A stretch of 64,000 nt of DNA from JAMZMI01 sp964353015. GTDB taxonomy: Bacteria > Bacteroidota > Bacteroidia > Cytophagales > Cyclobacteriaceae. Below are positions 34,859-43,252 of the stretch, in pieces (the first letter of the stretch is position 1; the number at the start of each line of letters is the position of its first letter). The stretch covers positions 49,590 through 113,589 of the forward strand of contig CAYGUA010000016.1 of NCBI GenBank assembly GCA_964353015.1. The letters are read 5' to 3'. Position numbers and translations under genes: made by a program. The notes beneath the pieces are model-generated. The model made no database searches, was not told the origin of the DNA, and saw only the letters and a list, made by a program, of their open reading frames with translations.

Positions 34859-35227
34859 TTAAAGTTTGGAGTTCAGATATTTAATCAATCCAAGCGCCTG
34901 AAATTTAGTTTTCTTTAAAACATCAATAATTTTTTCCTTTTGATCCTCTTTTAAATATTCCAATTCATGATAAAGCAAAATCATACTGTGAACTTCATCA
35001 ATCGAAGCTGTTGAGATGTTTAAATATCTGATAAACTCTTTATTCTAAAATCTCCCAAAACCTTCGGCTATATTATTCATAGATGATAAAGCTGCTCGCT
35101 TTAACTGATCCTTAGCAGTAAATTCAGTTCTAAATTTTTCACCTTCACAGAGATGATATATTAGTATCGTAAGTTCTTTTGCCGATTTCCAACAGTCTAA
35201 ATCTTCAAAGTTTTCAATTTTCGACAT
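34859..35227 (-). pseudogene. Four-helix-bundle (23S rRNA IVS-like) protein interrupted by a stop codon
   Basis: The frame starts MSKIENFEDLDCWKSAKEL and continues through RAALSSMNNIAEGFGRF, then meets TAG at 35045-35047. The same frame continues with NKEFIRYLNISTASIDEVHSM and closes with TAA at 34859-34861. Joined, the 122 residues match the four-helix-bundle family (TIGR02436-like), whose members read IAEGFGR.SNKEF. The TAG thus replaces one residue, probably Ser or a neighbour, in the helix 2-3 link. The family occurs in 23S rRNA intervening sequences and as scattered free-standing genes of unknown function. It sits between metH and metF. Confidence 0.85.
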
Positions 35228-35270
35228 TTATCAACTATTTAAACTTGAATACCTATCCAACTTTAACACT

Positions 35271-37970
35271 TTAATATCCCAAATTCGGCGCAAGCCAACG
35301 TTCAATTACTTTTTTATCCATGCCTTTTCTAGTGGCATAATCGTCTATCTGATCTTTGTATATTTTCCCTAAGCCAAAGTATTTAGACTCTGGATGCGAG
35401 AAATAAAAGCCACTGACTGATGCTGCTGGAAACATTGCAAAGCTTTCTGTCAATGCTATGCCTGTATTCTCCTCAGCTTTGAGCAAATCGAACAAAGTCG
35501 CTTTTTCGGTATGATCAGGACAAGCCGGATACCCCGGGGCAGGTCTTATGCCCTGATATTTTTCCTTTATCAAATCATCATTTCCCAGCGACTCATCAGG
35601 TGCATAGCCCCACAGCTCACGTCTTACCTTTTGATGCATCATTTCTGCCAATGCCTCAGCCAATCTATCCGCGACTGATTTGATCATGATTGAGTTGTAA
35701 TCGTCATGATCTGCTTCATAAGCATCCGCTAATTCCTGCGTGCCAAAACCTGCTGAGACTGCAAATCCCCCAAAATAATCTTTGAGTCCAGTGGAAGATG
35801 GCGCTATGAAATCAGCCAATGAAATATTTGGAATGTCTTTTCCTTTTTTTCCTTGCTGACGTAAAAAATGGAATTTGCAGAGCTCCCTTGTTCTGGAATC
35901 ATCCTCAAAAATCTTCACATCTTCTCCTTCGGCTATTGCCGGGAAAATGCCGACAACCGCCTTGGCTTTGAGTTTTCCATTGGAAATGACTTCATCCACC
36001 ATCATGTTGGCATCATCGTAAAGTTTCCTTGCTTCTTTGCCTATGATTTGATTTTCAAAAATGGATGGATATTTCCCTTTGAGCATCCATGTATTAAAAA
36101 ATGGTGTCCAATCGATGAACGGCCTGATATCTTCTAATAAAATGTCATCGTATGTTTTTACACCAATGAAATTTGGTTTTGGTGGCTGATAAGCTTCCCA
36201 ATTTATTTTGGATTTATTGGCGATGGCCTGTGAAAAAGAAACACTTGCCTTTTCATCCTGTTTGGTTTCATGGCCTTCTTTGAGAGAAGCGTATTCTTCC
36301 TTTACTTGATCTATCAGCTCCTGCTTGGTCTCGCTCATAAGTTTCGTCGCGACTCCTACACTTTTGGAAGCATCCAATACATGTATGACCGAACCAGAAA
36401 ATTTAGGTGCAATTTTAACCGCTGTGTGAATACGGGATGTAGTCGCACCACCAATCAACAATGGAAGATTGATTTTCCTTCTTTCCATTTCCTCCGCTAC
36501 ATGAACCATTTCGTCTAGTGAAGGTGTGATCAATCCACTTAACCCGATGATATCTACTTCATTTTTAATGGCTTCATCCAATATTTTTTGAGCGGGCACC
36601 ATGACACCCAAGTCCACTATATCGTAATTGTTGCAAGCAAGTACCACCCCAACGATATTTTTACCAATATCATGAACATCACCTTTTACGGTTGCCATCA
36701 GGATTTTGCCTTTGCTCGTTTTGGTGTCGCCTGATCTGCGCTTTTCTTCTTCCAGATATGGAATGAGATAAGCAACTGATTTTTTCATTACTCGGGCACT
36801 TTTCACCACCTGAGGCAAGAACATTTTTCCGGAACCAAACAAATCACCGACCACATTCATACCGTCCATCAAAGGACCTTCAATGACGTGAAGTGGCTTG
36901 TCATATTTTTGTCTGGCTTCCTCTGTGTCTTCTTCTATGAAATCAACCACGCCTTTTACAAGTGCATGTTTGAGCCTCTCCTCAACTGAGGTTTCGCGCC
37001 AGCTATTGTCAATTACTTTTACTTTTCCATCACCTTTCACATTCTCTGCAAATGCAAGCAATCTTTCTGTGGCGTCAGGTTTTCTATTGAGCAAGACATC
37101 TTCCACGTGCTCCAGCAAATCCTTTGGAATCTCGTCATACACTTCGATTAAACCAGCATTGACGATACCCATGTCCATTCCCGCTTTGATTCCATGATAT
37201 AGAAATGAAGAATGCATGGCTTCCCGAACTATATTATTGCCTCTGAAAGAAAAAGAAACATTACTTACTCCGCCACTTACTTTGGCTCCCGGAAGATTTT
37301 CCTTGATCCATTTTGTCGCATTGAAAAAGTCAACCGCGTAATTGTTGTGCTCATCTATTCCTGTTGCCACAGGAAATATGTTGGGATCAAAAATGATGTC
37401 TTGTCTAGGGAATTTTATAACATCAACTAGCAGATCATAACATCTCTTGCAGATATCGATTCGACGCTGATAAGTATCTGCCTGACCGTCTTCATCGAAA
37501 GCCATCACAACTGTAGCCGCGCCATATTGCTTCAGCTTTTTCGCCTGATAAAGGAATTTCTCCTCGCCTTCCTTCAATGAAATAGAGTTTACCACTCCCT
37601 TTCCCTGAATGCATTTCAGACCGGCCTCAATGATTTCCCATTTGGATGAATCTATCATTACAGGAATGCGGGCAATTTCGGGCTCTGACGCAATAAGATT
37701 CAAGAACTTGACCATGGCCTTTTCACCATCGAGCATGCCTTCATCCATATTGACATCCAAGATCTGCGCACCGCTACGTACCTGATCTAAAGCTACTTCC
37801 AGTGCCTCTTCATATTTCTCCTCACGTATCAATCTGGCAAAGCGCGCCGAACCAGTCACGTTTGTCCTTTCACCAACATTTATAAAGTTGGTCTCAGGAG
37901 TAACAACCAGTGGCTCAAGTCCGGATAGCTTTAAAGGCGGGACAATCATATTCTTTTTTGGATTAATCAA
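35271..37970 (-). CDS. metH: Methionine synthase, pterin-cobalamin-activation part
   Basis: The 899-residue protein carries MetH minus its first module. Order: methyltetrahydrofolate/pterin-binding barrel (about 25-285; FINVGERTNVTGSARF, DVNMDEGMLDG), cobalamin cap and B12-binding domain (about 310-560; VKGDVHDIGKNIVGV with the axial His, VMVPAQKILDEA, SGLITPSLDEM), and SAM-dependent reactivation domain (about 640-890; GIRPAPGYPACPDH). The start overlaps the stop of the homocysteine-binding gene by ATGA, so this is a natural two-gene split with translational coupling, known from other Bacteroidota, not a sequencing frameshift. Confidence 0.95.
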   Translation of the reverse strand: MINPKKNMIVPPLKLSGLEPLVVTPETNFINVGERTNVTGSARFARLIREEKYEEALEVALDQVRSGAQILDVNMDEGMLDGEKAMVKFLNLIASEPEIARIPVMIDSSKWEIIEAGLKCIQGKGVVNSISLKEGEEKFLYQAKKLKQYGAATVVMAFDEDGQADTYQRRIDICKRCYDLLVDVIKFPRQDIIFDPNIFPVATGIDEHNNYAVDFFNATKWIKENLPGAKVSGGVSNVSFSFRGNNIVREAMHSSFLYHGIKAGMDMGIVNAGLIEVYDEIPKDLLEHVEDVLLNRKPDATERLLAFAENVKGDGKVKVIDNSWRETSVEERLKHALVKGVVDFIEEDTEEARQKYDKPLHVIEGPLMDGMNVVGDLFGSGKMFLPQVVKSARVMKKSVAYLIPYLEEEKRRSGDTKTSKGKILMATVKGDVHDIGKNIVGVVLACNNYDIVDLGVMVPAQKILDEAIKNEVDIIGLSGLITPSLDEMVHVAEEMERRKINLPLLIGGATTSRIHTAVKIAPKFSGSVIHVLDASKSVGVATKLMSETKQELIDQVKEEYASLKEGHETKQDEKASVSFSQAIANKSKINWEAYQPPKPNFIGVKTYDDILLEDIRPFIDWTPFFNTWMLKGKYPSIFENQIIGKEARKLYDDANMMVDEVISNGKLKAKAVVGIFPAIAEGEDVKIFEDDSRTRELCKFHFLRQQGKKGKDIPNISLADFIAPSSTGLKDYFGGFAVSAGFGTQELADAYEADHDDYNSIMIKSVADRLAEALAEMMHQKVRRELWGYAPDESLGNDDLIKEKYQGIRPAPGYPACPDHTEKATLFDLLKAEENTGIALTESFAMFPAASVSGFYFSHPESKYFGLGKIYKDQIDDYATRKGMDKKVIERWLAPNLGY

Positions 37971-38989
37971 TTTGATTCAACGATTTGCGCAGCGTCAATG
38001 CTGCGTGGCTTAAATTCCTTGGCTATGCGAGCTATTTCTTTGATATGATCAGGTGTGGTGCCGCAACATCCACCTACGATATTCAACCATCCTTGTGAAA
38101 GAAAATCTCTGATATGCTCACCCATTTCTGTTGGTGTCTGATCATATTGACCAAATTCATTTGGTAAACCAGCATTCGGATGTGCACTGACCATAAAGTC
38201 GGCTTTTTCACCCAAAACCTGTAGATATGGTCGTAATTCGGAAGCTCCCAACGCGCAGTTCAGACCCACACTCAAGAGATCCATATGAGAGATAGAAATC
38301 AGGAAAGCTTCAGTAGTCTGGCCAGATAAAGTTCGGCCGGAAGCATCAGTGATCGTACCTGAAACCATCACAGGTACATTTTCACCTAATTCCTCAAATA
38401 ATTCATTTATTCCAAATAATGCGGCTTTCACGTTCAGCGTATCAATGGCAGTCTCTACAAGTAATGCATCTACTCCACCCTCCATTAATGCCTTTGCTTG
38501 AGCTTTAAATGCAATTCTCAGATCGTCAAAATTTACTGCTCTGTAGCCGGGATCGTTGACATCAGGCGACAAGCTTGCGGTACGGTTTGTTGGCCCCATT
38601 GATCCGATGACGAATCTTGGTTTTTCTGGTTCTCTTGCAGTAAACTCATCTGCTACTTCACGAGCGATTTTAGCTGATTCATAATTGATTTTGTGAATCC
38701 AATAATCTGAATTCAGTCCATAATCAGCCTGAGCAATGGATGTACTGGCAAAAGTATTCGTTTCGGCAAGGTCAGCGCCTGCTTCAAAATATGCTGCGTG
38801 AATTTCCTTGATCACGTCAGGACGTGTCACAGAAAGAAGGTCATTGTTACCCTTCAAAGGAAAAGTGTGATCTTTCAACTCCTCATTTCGAAAGTCCTCC
38901 TCGCTGAGTTTGTAGCGCTGAATCATGGTTCCCATGGCTCCATCAAGTACAAGTATTCGCTCCTGAGCTATTTCTTTTAGCTTATTCAT
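37967..38989 (-). CDS. Methionine synthase, homocysteine S-methyltransferase module
   Basis: I chose the ATG at 38989 (MNKLKEIAQERILVLDGAMGTMIQ), giving 340 residues. The longer frame runs into the riboswitch at 39041-39158. This is the zinc-dependent homocysteine-binding barrel, with LLSVGLNCALGASELRP and NIVGGCCGTTPDHIKEIA supplying the three zinc cysteines. With the next gene it forms a complete cobalamin-dependent MetH. It is the first gene behind the SAM-I riboswitch, about 52 nt downstream of the aptamer. Confidence 0.95.
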   Translation of the reverse strand: MNKLKEIAQERILVLDGAMGTMIQRYKLSEEDFRNEELKDHTFPLKGNNDLLSVTRPDVIKEIHAAYFEAGADLAETNTFASTSIAQADYGLNSDYWIHKINYESAKIAREVADEFTAREPEKPRFVIGSMGPTNRTASLSPDVNDPGYRAVNFDDLRIAFKAQAKALMEGGVDALLVETAIDTLNVKAALFGINELFEELGENVPVMVSGTITDASGRTLSGQTTEAFLISISHMDLLSVGLNCALGASELRPYLQVLGEKADFMVSAHPNAGLPNEFGQYDQTPTEMGEHIRDFLSQGWLNIVGGCCGTTPDHIKEIARIAKEFKPRSIDAAQIVESN

Positions 38990-39040
38990 CTTGATATTTT
39001 TAACACAGTTATGGAGAAAGGAACCTTGAAGGGGAACCAC

Positions 39041-39158
39041 TTATCTCTTCTCAGTCTGGACAATTCCAAAACTGAGTGGGAGTTAGCACCGAAATCCTGA
39101 TGATTTGGACAGGTTGCCAAGACGTCAAAGGGCCCAATCCCTCGGTCTTTCTCGATAA
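39041..39158 (-). promoter_or_regulatory. SAM-I riboswitch upstream of the split metH
   Basis: On the minus strand the P1 stem TTATC/GATAA encloses the conserved SAM-I core. It contains GAGAAAGACCGAGGGA, GGCCC-like P2, TGACGTCTTGGCAACCTG (positions about 39108-39124), GGTGCTAACTCCCACTC and a final stem closing at CTGAGAAGAGATAAG. The order and invariant positions match the S-box aptamer. SAM binding should lower metH expression. No T-rich terminator follows before the ATG, so control may be translational. That mechanism is inference. Confidence 0.95.
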
Positions 39159-39167
39159 ATGTGGCCG

Positions 39168-39175
39168 CAAATATA
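39168..39175 (-). promoter_or_regulatory. -7 element (TATATTTG) for the riboswitch-metH transcript
   Basis: Exact TAnnTTTG match placed so that transcription would begin a few nucleotides before the riboswitch P1 stem. This agreement of promoter and aptamer boundaries supports both calls. Confidence 0.65.
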
Positions 39176-39243
39176 CCAATAAAGTCAATTGAAAATGTGT
39201 GAATTACTGGAATAAATAATCTTAGCTCTTGATTGAAAAACCA

Positions 39244-39251
39244 TAATTTTG
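39244..39251 (+). promoter_or_regulatory. -7 element (TAATTTTG) abutting the ppx start codon
   Basis: Exact TAnnTTTG match ending 4 bp before the GTG start at 39256. The expected start site falls at or just after the start codon, which suggests a leaderless transcript. The -33 region is weak. Confidence 0.5.
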
Positions 39252-39255
39252 CCTC

Positions 39256-40161
39256 GTGAAAATAGCTGCGATAGATATCGGATCCAATGCGGTCAGACTC
39301 CAGATTACCAAGATCTTGGAATATGAAAATCAGATAACATTTAAAAAACTGGAGTACATCCGTTTCCCAATGAGACTGGGACATGATGTATTCAATAATG
39401 GGCGCATCAGTCAGCAAAAGGAAGAAGCATTCATGAAGTTGATGAATGCCTACCGCAACATGATCGATCTTTATGAGATCAAGCATTACTATGCATGCGC
39501 CACCTCTGCCATGAGAGAATCTGAAAATGGTAAAGAAATTGTTAGCAGGGTGGAAAATGAGATTGGTTTAAAACTCAATATCATTTCTGGTCAGAAAGAG
39601 GCTGAAATGATCAACACCGTGATCAGCCTGAATTTGGATCATCAAACTTATATACATATTGATGTGGGTGGCGGAAGTACGGAACTGAATTTTTATAAAA
39701 ATCAGGAAAAGGTCCTTTCAAAATCATTCAAAGTGGGGTCGGTAAGAATGCTCGAAAACCATGATTCACCGCAGGTCTGGAAATCGATGCAAAAATGGAT
39801 TCATGATCAACTGAAGGGATATAAGGGTAGAATAATAGGGATTGGAACCGGAGGAAATATCAATAAACTTTATGAGCTTTCGAAGGTGAAAAGCAAGCGG
39901 ATCATGTCTATTACTACCTTGATGAGGGTGCAGGGTTTTTTGAAAGAAATGACATTAGAGGATCGTATGAATAAACTACAATTGAATCCGGATCGAGCAG
40001 ATGTGATTATTCCTGCATCTGAAATTTATCTTGGTGTGATGCGGTTTGCTGGTGCGAAATCTATCTATGTGCCAGATATAGGACTTAAAGACGGTATCAA
40101 TTATTATTTGTACGATAAGTATTATCCAACCAAAGGCAAGGTTTGGGTGAAAAACTCATAA
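39256..40161 (+). CDS. Ppx/GppA phosphatase family protein
   Basis: The 301-residue protein begins at GTG (KIAAIDIGSNAVRLQI). It has the actin-like ASKHA folds of exopolyphosphatase/pppGpp phosphatase: phosphate 1 motif IDIGSNAVRL, phosphate 2 motif IHIDVGGGSTELNFY, GTGGNINKL and the end DIGLKDGINYYLYD. At about 300 residues it is the short bacterial form without the HD domain. It cleaves polyphosphate ends or pppGpp; which one cannot be told here. It diverges from metH and meets the TonB receptor stop with no gap. Confidence 0.9.
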   Translation: MKIAAIDIGSNAVRLQITKILEYENQITFKKLEYIRFPMRLGHDVFNNGRISQQKEEAFMKLMNAYRNMIDLYEIKHYYACATSAMRESENGKEIVSRVENEIGLKLNIISGQKEAEMINTVISLNLDHQTYIHIDVGGGSTELNFYKNQEKVLSKSFKVGSVRMLENHDSPQVWKSMQKWIHDQLKGYKGRIIGIGTGGNINKLYELSKVKSKRIMSITTLMRVQGFLKEMTLEDRMNKLQLNPDRADVIIPASEIYLGVMRFAGAKSIYVPDIGLKDGINYYLYDKYYPTKGKVWVKNS

Positions 40162-42363
40162 TTACCACTCTACCCGATAAGTCAAAATAGGAATCAAACC
40201 CAGGTTGTATTGTGATTCTTCACTATTCGTAAAGTTATCATAATAACGGAATGATTCATTTTGGTAATTGGTTACATTTTGAATATCGAGCGAAATGCTT
40301 GATGTTCTCCCCTCTCTATATCTGGTCCAGATCAATCGCAAATCGATGCGCAGAAATGGATCAATGCGATGTGCATCTATCAAATAAATAAATTGGGTGA
40401 GGTTTGAGTAAAGTGGCAATCCATCATAATATTGCCCCCCTTGATAGAGCAATTTAAAATTCGCAGCGAATGATTTTTGTTTTTCTCCTTTAGTTCTTTG
40501 CCATTCCTTTCCTCCTGATAAACTTAAATTGTATTTCGTGTTGTTATGATTATTACTGCCATCATCAAAGGTCGATTGAAAAAGACTACCTCCTAATCTG
40601 TAATAATAATATTTGGCAAATGATTGCTCCGCTGATAATGAGACACCATAGGTTGAAGCTTGTACAGACTCTAAAATTCCATCGGAAACTTTCGAGACTT
40701 GGGGGAATTGATAAAAAAATGCTTCAGCTCCTAAACCAAAAGATTCATTTTCAAATTGATAACCCAGTGTATATCTCTGAGATTTTATGAATCCATAGTT
40801 GCCATTATTCCATCTTTCGTTTCCATAAGGATTACTGAATATATAGTTGAAAGGATTTTTGAGTTGACTATAGGATCCAATACCTGCAGATAATGAACTT
40901 TTCATTCCAAGGTTTAATAGTAGATTCAACCTGGGGTCGATGGTCTGATGCGCTTCCACCGCATTTTGTGTAACCCCCATATTTAAGGAAAGAACATTAT
41001 TAATGGAAAAAGTCAACTGTGCATAGGGCTGAATGTACCATTGATTGTAGTTGTTGGAATTGAATGAGTCAGCCACTCTTTCCCAATGATAATGATTGAG
41101 CATGGTACCAATTGTCAATTTGGACCTTTGAAAATAATGCATGTATTGTGAATGGAAGCTCAGCACAGATCGAGATTGATGGCTAGCTGATAAGCCGTTT
41201 GAATCATCATTTGGACCGAAGGTTTCCTGATCGCGCTGATTGTCGTATCCGGAATACACCAGGGTATTATTAAGATTTCCATTGACAAAACCGGTGCTCA
41301 TTTTAGCTCCTATGATTCCTGTTTGGTTGTCATAATTGATATCATTTCTATCCTTTTCAACCTTCGATTTTTCAAAAGGTTGGTGTTCAAAATCATTGAA
41401 ACTCAAACCTCCCACTCCGAAAATCTTAAGTTTGGTTCGATTACCCAATGGAGAAGTTATATTGAAAGCCAGATCCTGAAACCCGATGGATTCACCTCCG
41501 AAATCCACACCAAAATTGGTTAGTAGACCTGTAAAAGAATATCGGTAGTTGACAGCATAAGTAATCGGACTTCCATTTTTTAAAGGTCCTTCGGATGCCA
41601 AATCAAATCCAATCAATGAAGCTTGCGCGGTATATTGTTTTTTATTCAAATTGCCATTTTTCATGTGCATATCAAATATTCCTCCTATCCCATTGCCATA
41701 TTGATTCTCGAAAGAACCATACAGAAAATCAGAACTACTGAGCATTTGTGCGCTGAGCATATTTACACCGCCACCTGTTGCAGAAGGCTGATCTAAAAAT
41801 GTTCCGGAATTCGATAAATGATTGGGGTTAATAATTTCAGCGCCTTCCAGCCTCCATGTGTTGTAATTGGGAGACAATCCTCGAACGGAAATCTGGTTAT
41901 TCTGATCATTGGTGATGGCTACATCTGGCGAGCTTGTGATCAACCGTGCGGGATCATAATATGTCGCGGCATAACGATTGATTTGTTCTTCCGTGATGGT
42001 GACCCGACCTGGAACAGACATTGAATTTCCTACTGAGACCACCACTTCATCCAGATTTGAAAAGGATCGATCGAGATAAATATTATGAGTAGTCGTCACA
42101 CCGGATTTGATCCAAATGTCATGGATCTTTATTTTTTCATAACCGAGATAACTGACTTCAATATCAATACGCCCAGGTTTTAAACCTGAAAGCTCAAATA
42201 TTCCCTGATCATCAGAAATAGAGCCTTTCTCACTTCCAAGCACTTTGATATTGGCACCAACCAAAACTAGTTGAGATGCCTTATCGTAGATTTTTCCTGA
42301 GACGGTTTGAGCGCCACATATCTCCACACTGATCACCAAGATCAGCCCAAACCAGTATTTCAT
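40162..42363 (-). CDS. TonB-dependent outer-membrane receptor with N-terminal carboxypeptidase-regulatory-like domain
   Basis: The protein has 733 residues. A signal peptide (about 1-18) precedes a CarboxypepD_reg-like beta domain (about 20-105: VSGKIYDKASQLVLVGANIKVLG), a plug (about 110-225: LDEVVVSVGNSMSVPGRVTITEEQI, ISVRGLSPNYNTWRLEGAEI) and a 22-strand barrel ending ILTYRVEW. No SusD-like partner is present, so it is not a classic SusCD pair. It starts 13 nt after the TIM-barrel gene, so it probably imports the glycoside used by this operon, or a cofactor; that is inference. Confidence 0.87.
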   Translation of the reverse strand: MKYWFGLILVISVEICGAQTVSGKIYDKASQLVLVGANIKVLGSEKGSISDDQGIFELSGLKPGRIDIEVSYLGYEKIKIHDIWIKSGVTTTHNIYLDRSFSNLDEVVVSVGNSMSVPGRVTITEEQINRYAATYYDPARLITSSPDVAITNDQNNQISVRGLSPNYNTWRLEGAEIINPNHLSNSGTFLDQPSATGGGVNMLSAQMLSSSDFLYGSFENQYGNGIGGIFDMHMKNGNLNKKQYTAQASLIGFDLASEGPLKNGSPITYAVNYRYSFTGLLTNFGVDFGGESIGFQDLAFNITSPLGNRTKLKIFGVGGLSFNDFEHQPFEKSKVEKDRNDINYDNQTGIIGAKMSTGFVNGNLNNTLVYSGYDNQRDQETFGPNDDSNGLSASHQSRSVLSFHSQYMHYFQRSKLTIGTMLNHYHWERVADSFNSNNYNQWYIQPYAQLTFSINNVLSLNMGVTQNAVEAHQTIDPRLNLLLNLGMKSSLSAGIGSYSQLKNPFNYIFSNPYGNERWNNGNYGFIKSQRYTLGYQFENESFGLGAEAFFYQFPQVSKVSDGILESVQASTYGVSLSAEQSFAKYYYYRLGGSLFQSTFDDGSNNHNNTKYNLSLSGGKEWQRTKGEKQKSFAANFKLLYQGGQYYDGLPLYSNLTQFIYLIDAHRIDPFLRIDLRLIWTRYREGRTSSISLDIQNVTNYQNESFRYYDNFTNSEESQYNLGLIPILTYRVEW

Positions 42364-42376
42364 TTTCGGGTATTTT

Positions 42377-43252
42377 TCAGACCAATATTTTATTCGTCAA
42401 GTTATTGTATGAAACCTCTATACTCTTCATTGGATCAATTGACTGATCTTGCTCTACGAAGAAATGTTTCATACCAGATAATTCGCTCTTGGCCATAATT
42501 CGCTTAAAATCTATGGTTCCAGTGCCAACTTCGGCAAATTCCCGGTTCTCAGTATCAGCCATATCTTTGACATGCCAAAGCGAAACCCGGCCTTTGTTTT
42601 GTTCAAAAAAATCAACTGGGTCAAGACCAACCTTAGTGATCCAATATAGGTCAAGTTCGAATTGTACCAGATTCGAATCAGTATCACGAAGCAAGATATC
42701 CATCGGTTTCTCACCATCCAGCTCGATGAATTCAAAATCATGGTTGTGATAGCATACGTTTAAACCCAATTTATTTGCCTTCTCAGCGGAAATATTCAGC
42801 AAAGCGGCATATTGCTTAAACTGATCAGCTGATGATCTGTCCTCTGTCGGTAACCAGGGCAAAACGGCATATTGCTGTCCCGCTTCTGCCATAAAATCAA
42901 GATATTGATCAAATTGATTTCTGAAAATATCCAGACCAACATGACCACTTACCATTTGGATGTCCAGATCAGACATAATGCCTTTTATTTCAGGAGCCGA
43001 ATATCCATAACACTTGCCATCTATAAAGTTTGCAGTCTCCACTTTTTTGTATCCTAAAGCAGCTACTTTTTTCAATGTGCCAATTGCGTCAGCATCCATT
43101 TGGTTTCGAACTGTGTATAGCTGAAGACCGATCTGAGGTATTACCTTTTTTTCTCCGTTTGTCATACATGATGGGAATAGAACTGCAGCACTTGCGGCTA
43201 TGGAAGCTTGTTTGATAAACTCACGTCTTGTGTTTTTCATCTTTTTGGTCAT
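42377..43252 (-). CDS. Tat-exported sugar phosphate isomerase/epimerase-like TIM barrel
   Basis: The ATG at 43252 overlaps the preceding stop (ATGA), giving 291 residues. A second ATG at 43240 is possible. A twin-arginine signal (TRREFIKQASIAASAAVLFPSC) with a possible lipobox places it in the periplasm. The barrel has QIGLQLYTVRNQM, KKVETANF, NVCYHNHDFEF, VQFELDLYWITKVGLDP, VSLWHVKD and HFFVEQDQS, with metal-binding Glu/Asp/His of the xylose-isomerase-like family. Family members in such operons act on oxidised (3-keto) sugars. The precise reaction is not known. Confidence 0.87.
   Translation of the reverse strand: MTKKMKNTRREFIKQASIAASAAVLFPSCMTNGEKKVIPQIGLQLYTVRNQMDADAIGTLKKVAALGYKKVETANFIDGKCYGYSAPEIKGIMSDLDIQMVSGHVGLDIFRNQFDQYLDFMAEAGQQYAVLPWLPTEDRSSADQFKQYAALLNISAEKANKLGLNVCYHNHDFEFIELDGEKPMDILLRDTDSNLVQFELDLYWITKVGLDPVDFFEQNKGRVSLWHVKDMADTENREFAEVGTGTIDFKRIMAKSELSGMKHFFVEQDQSIDPMKSIEVSYNNLTNKILV

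Noticed and set aside
37967..38989. Split metH as a frameshift or sequencing error
   Set aside because: The parts overlap cleanly by ATGA, each has its own plausible start, and the break falls exactly at a domain border. Two-gene MetH is known in Bacteroidota.
38986..39486. A 166-residue minus-strand frame covering the metH upstream region
   Set aside because: It runs through the SAM-I riboswitch, both promoters and the antisense of ppx. The RNA structure and flanking genes explain the sequence.
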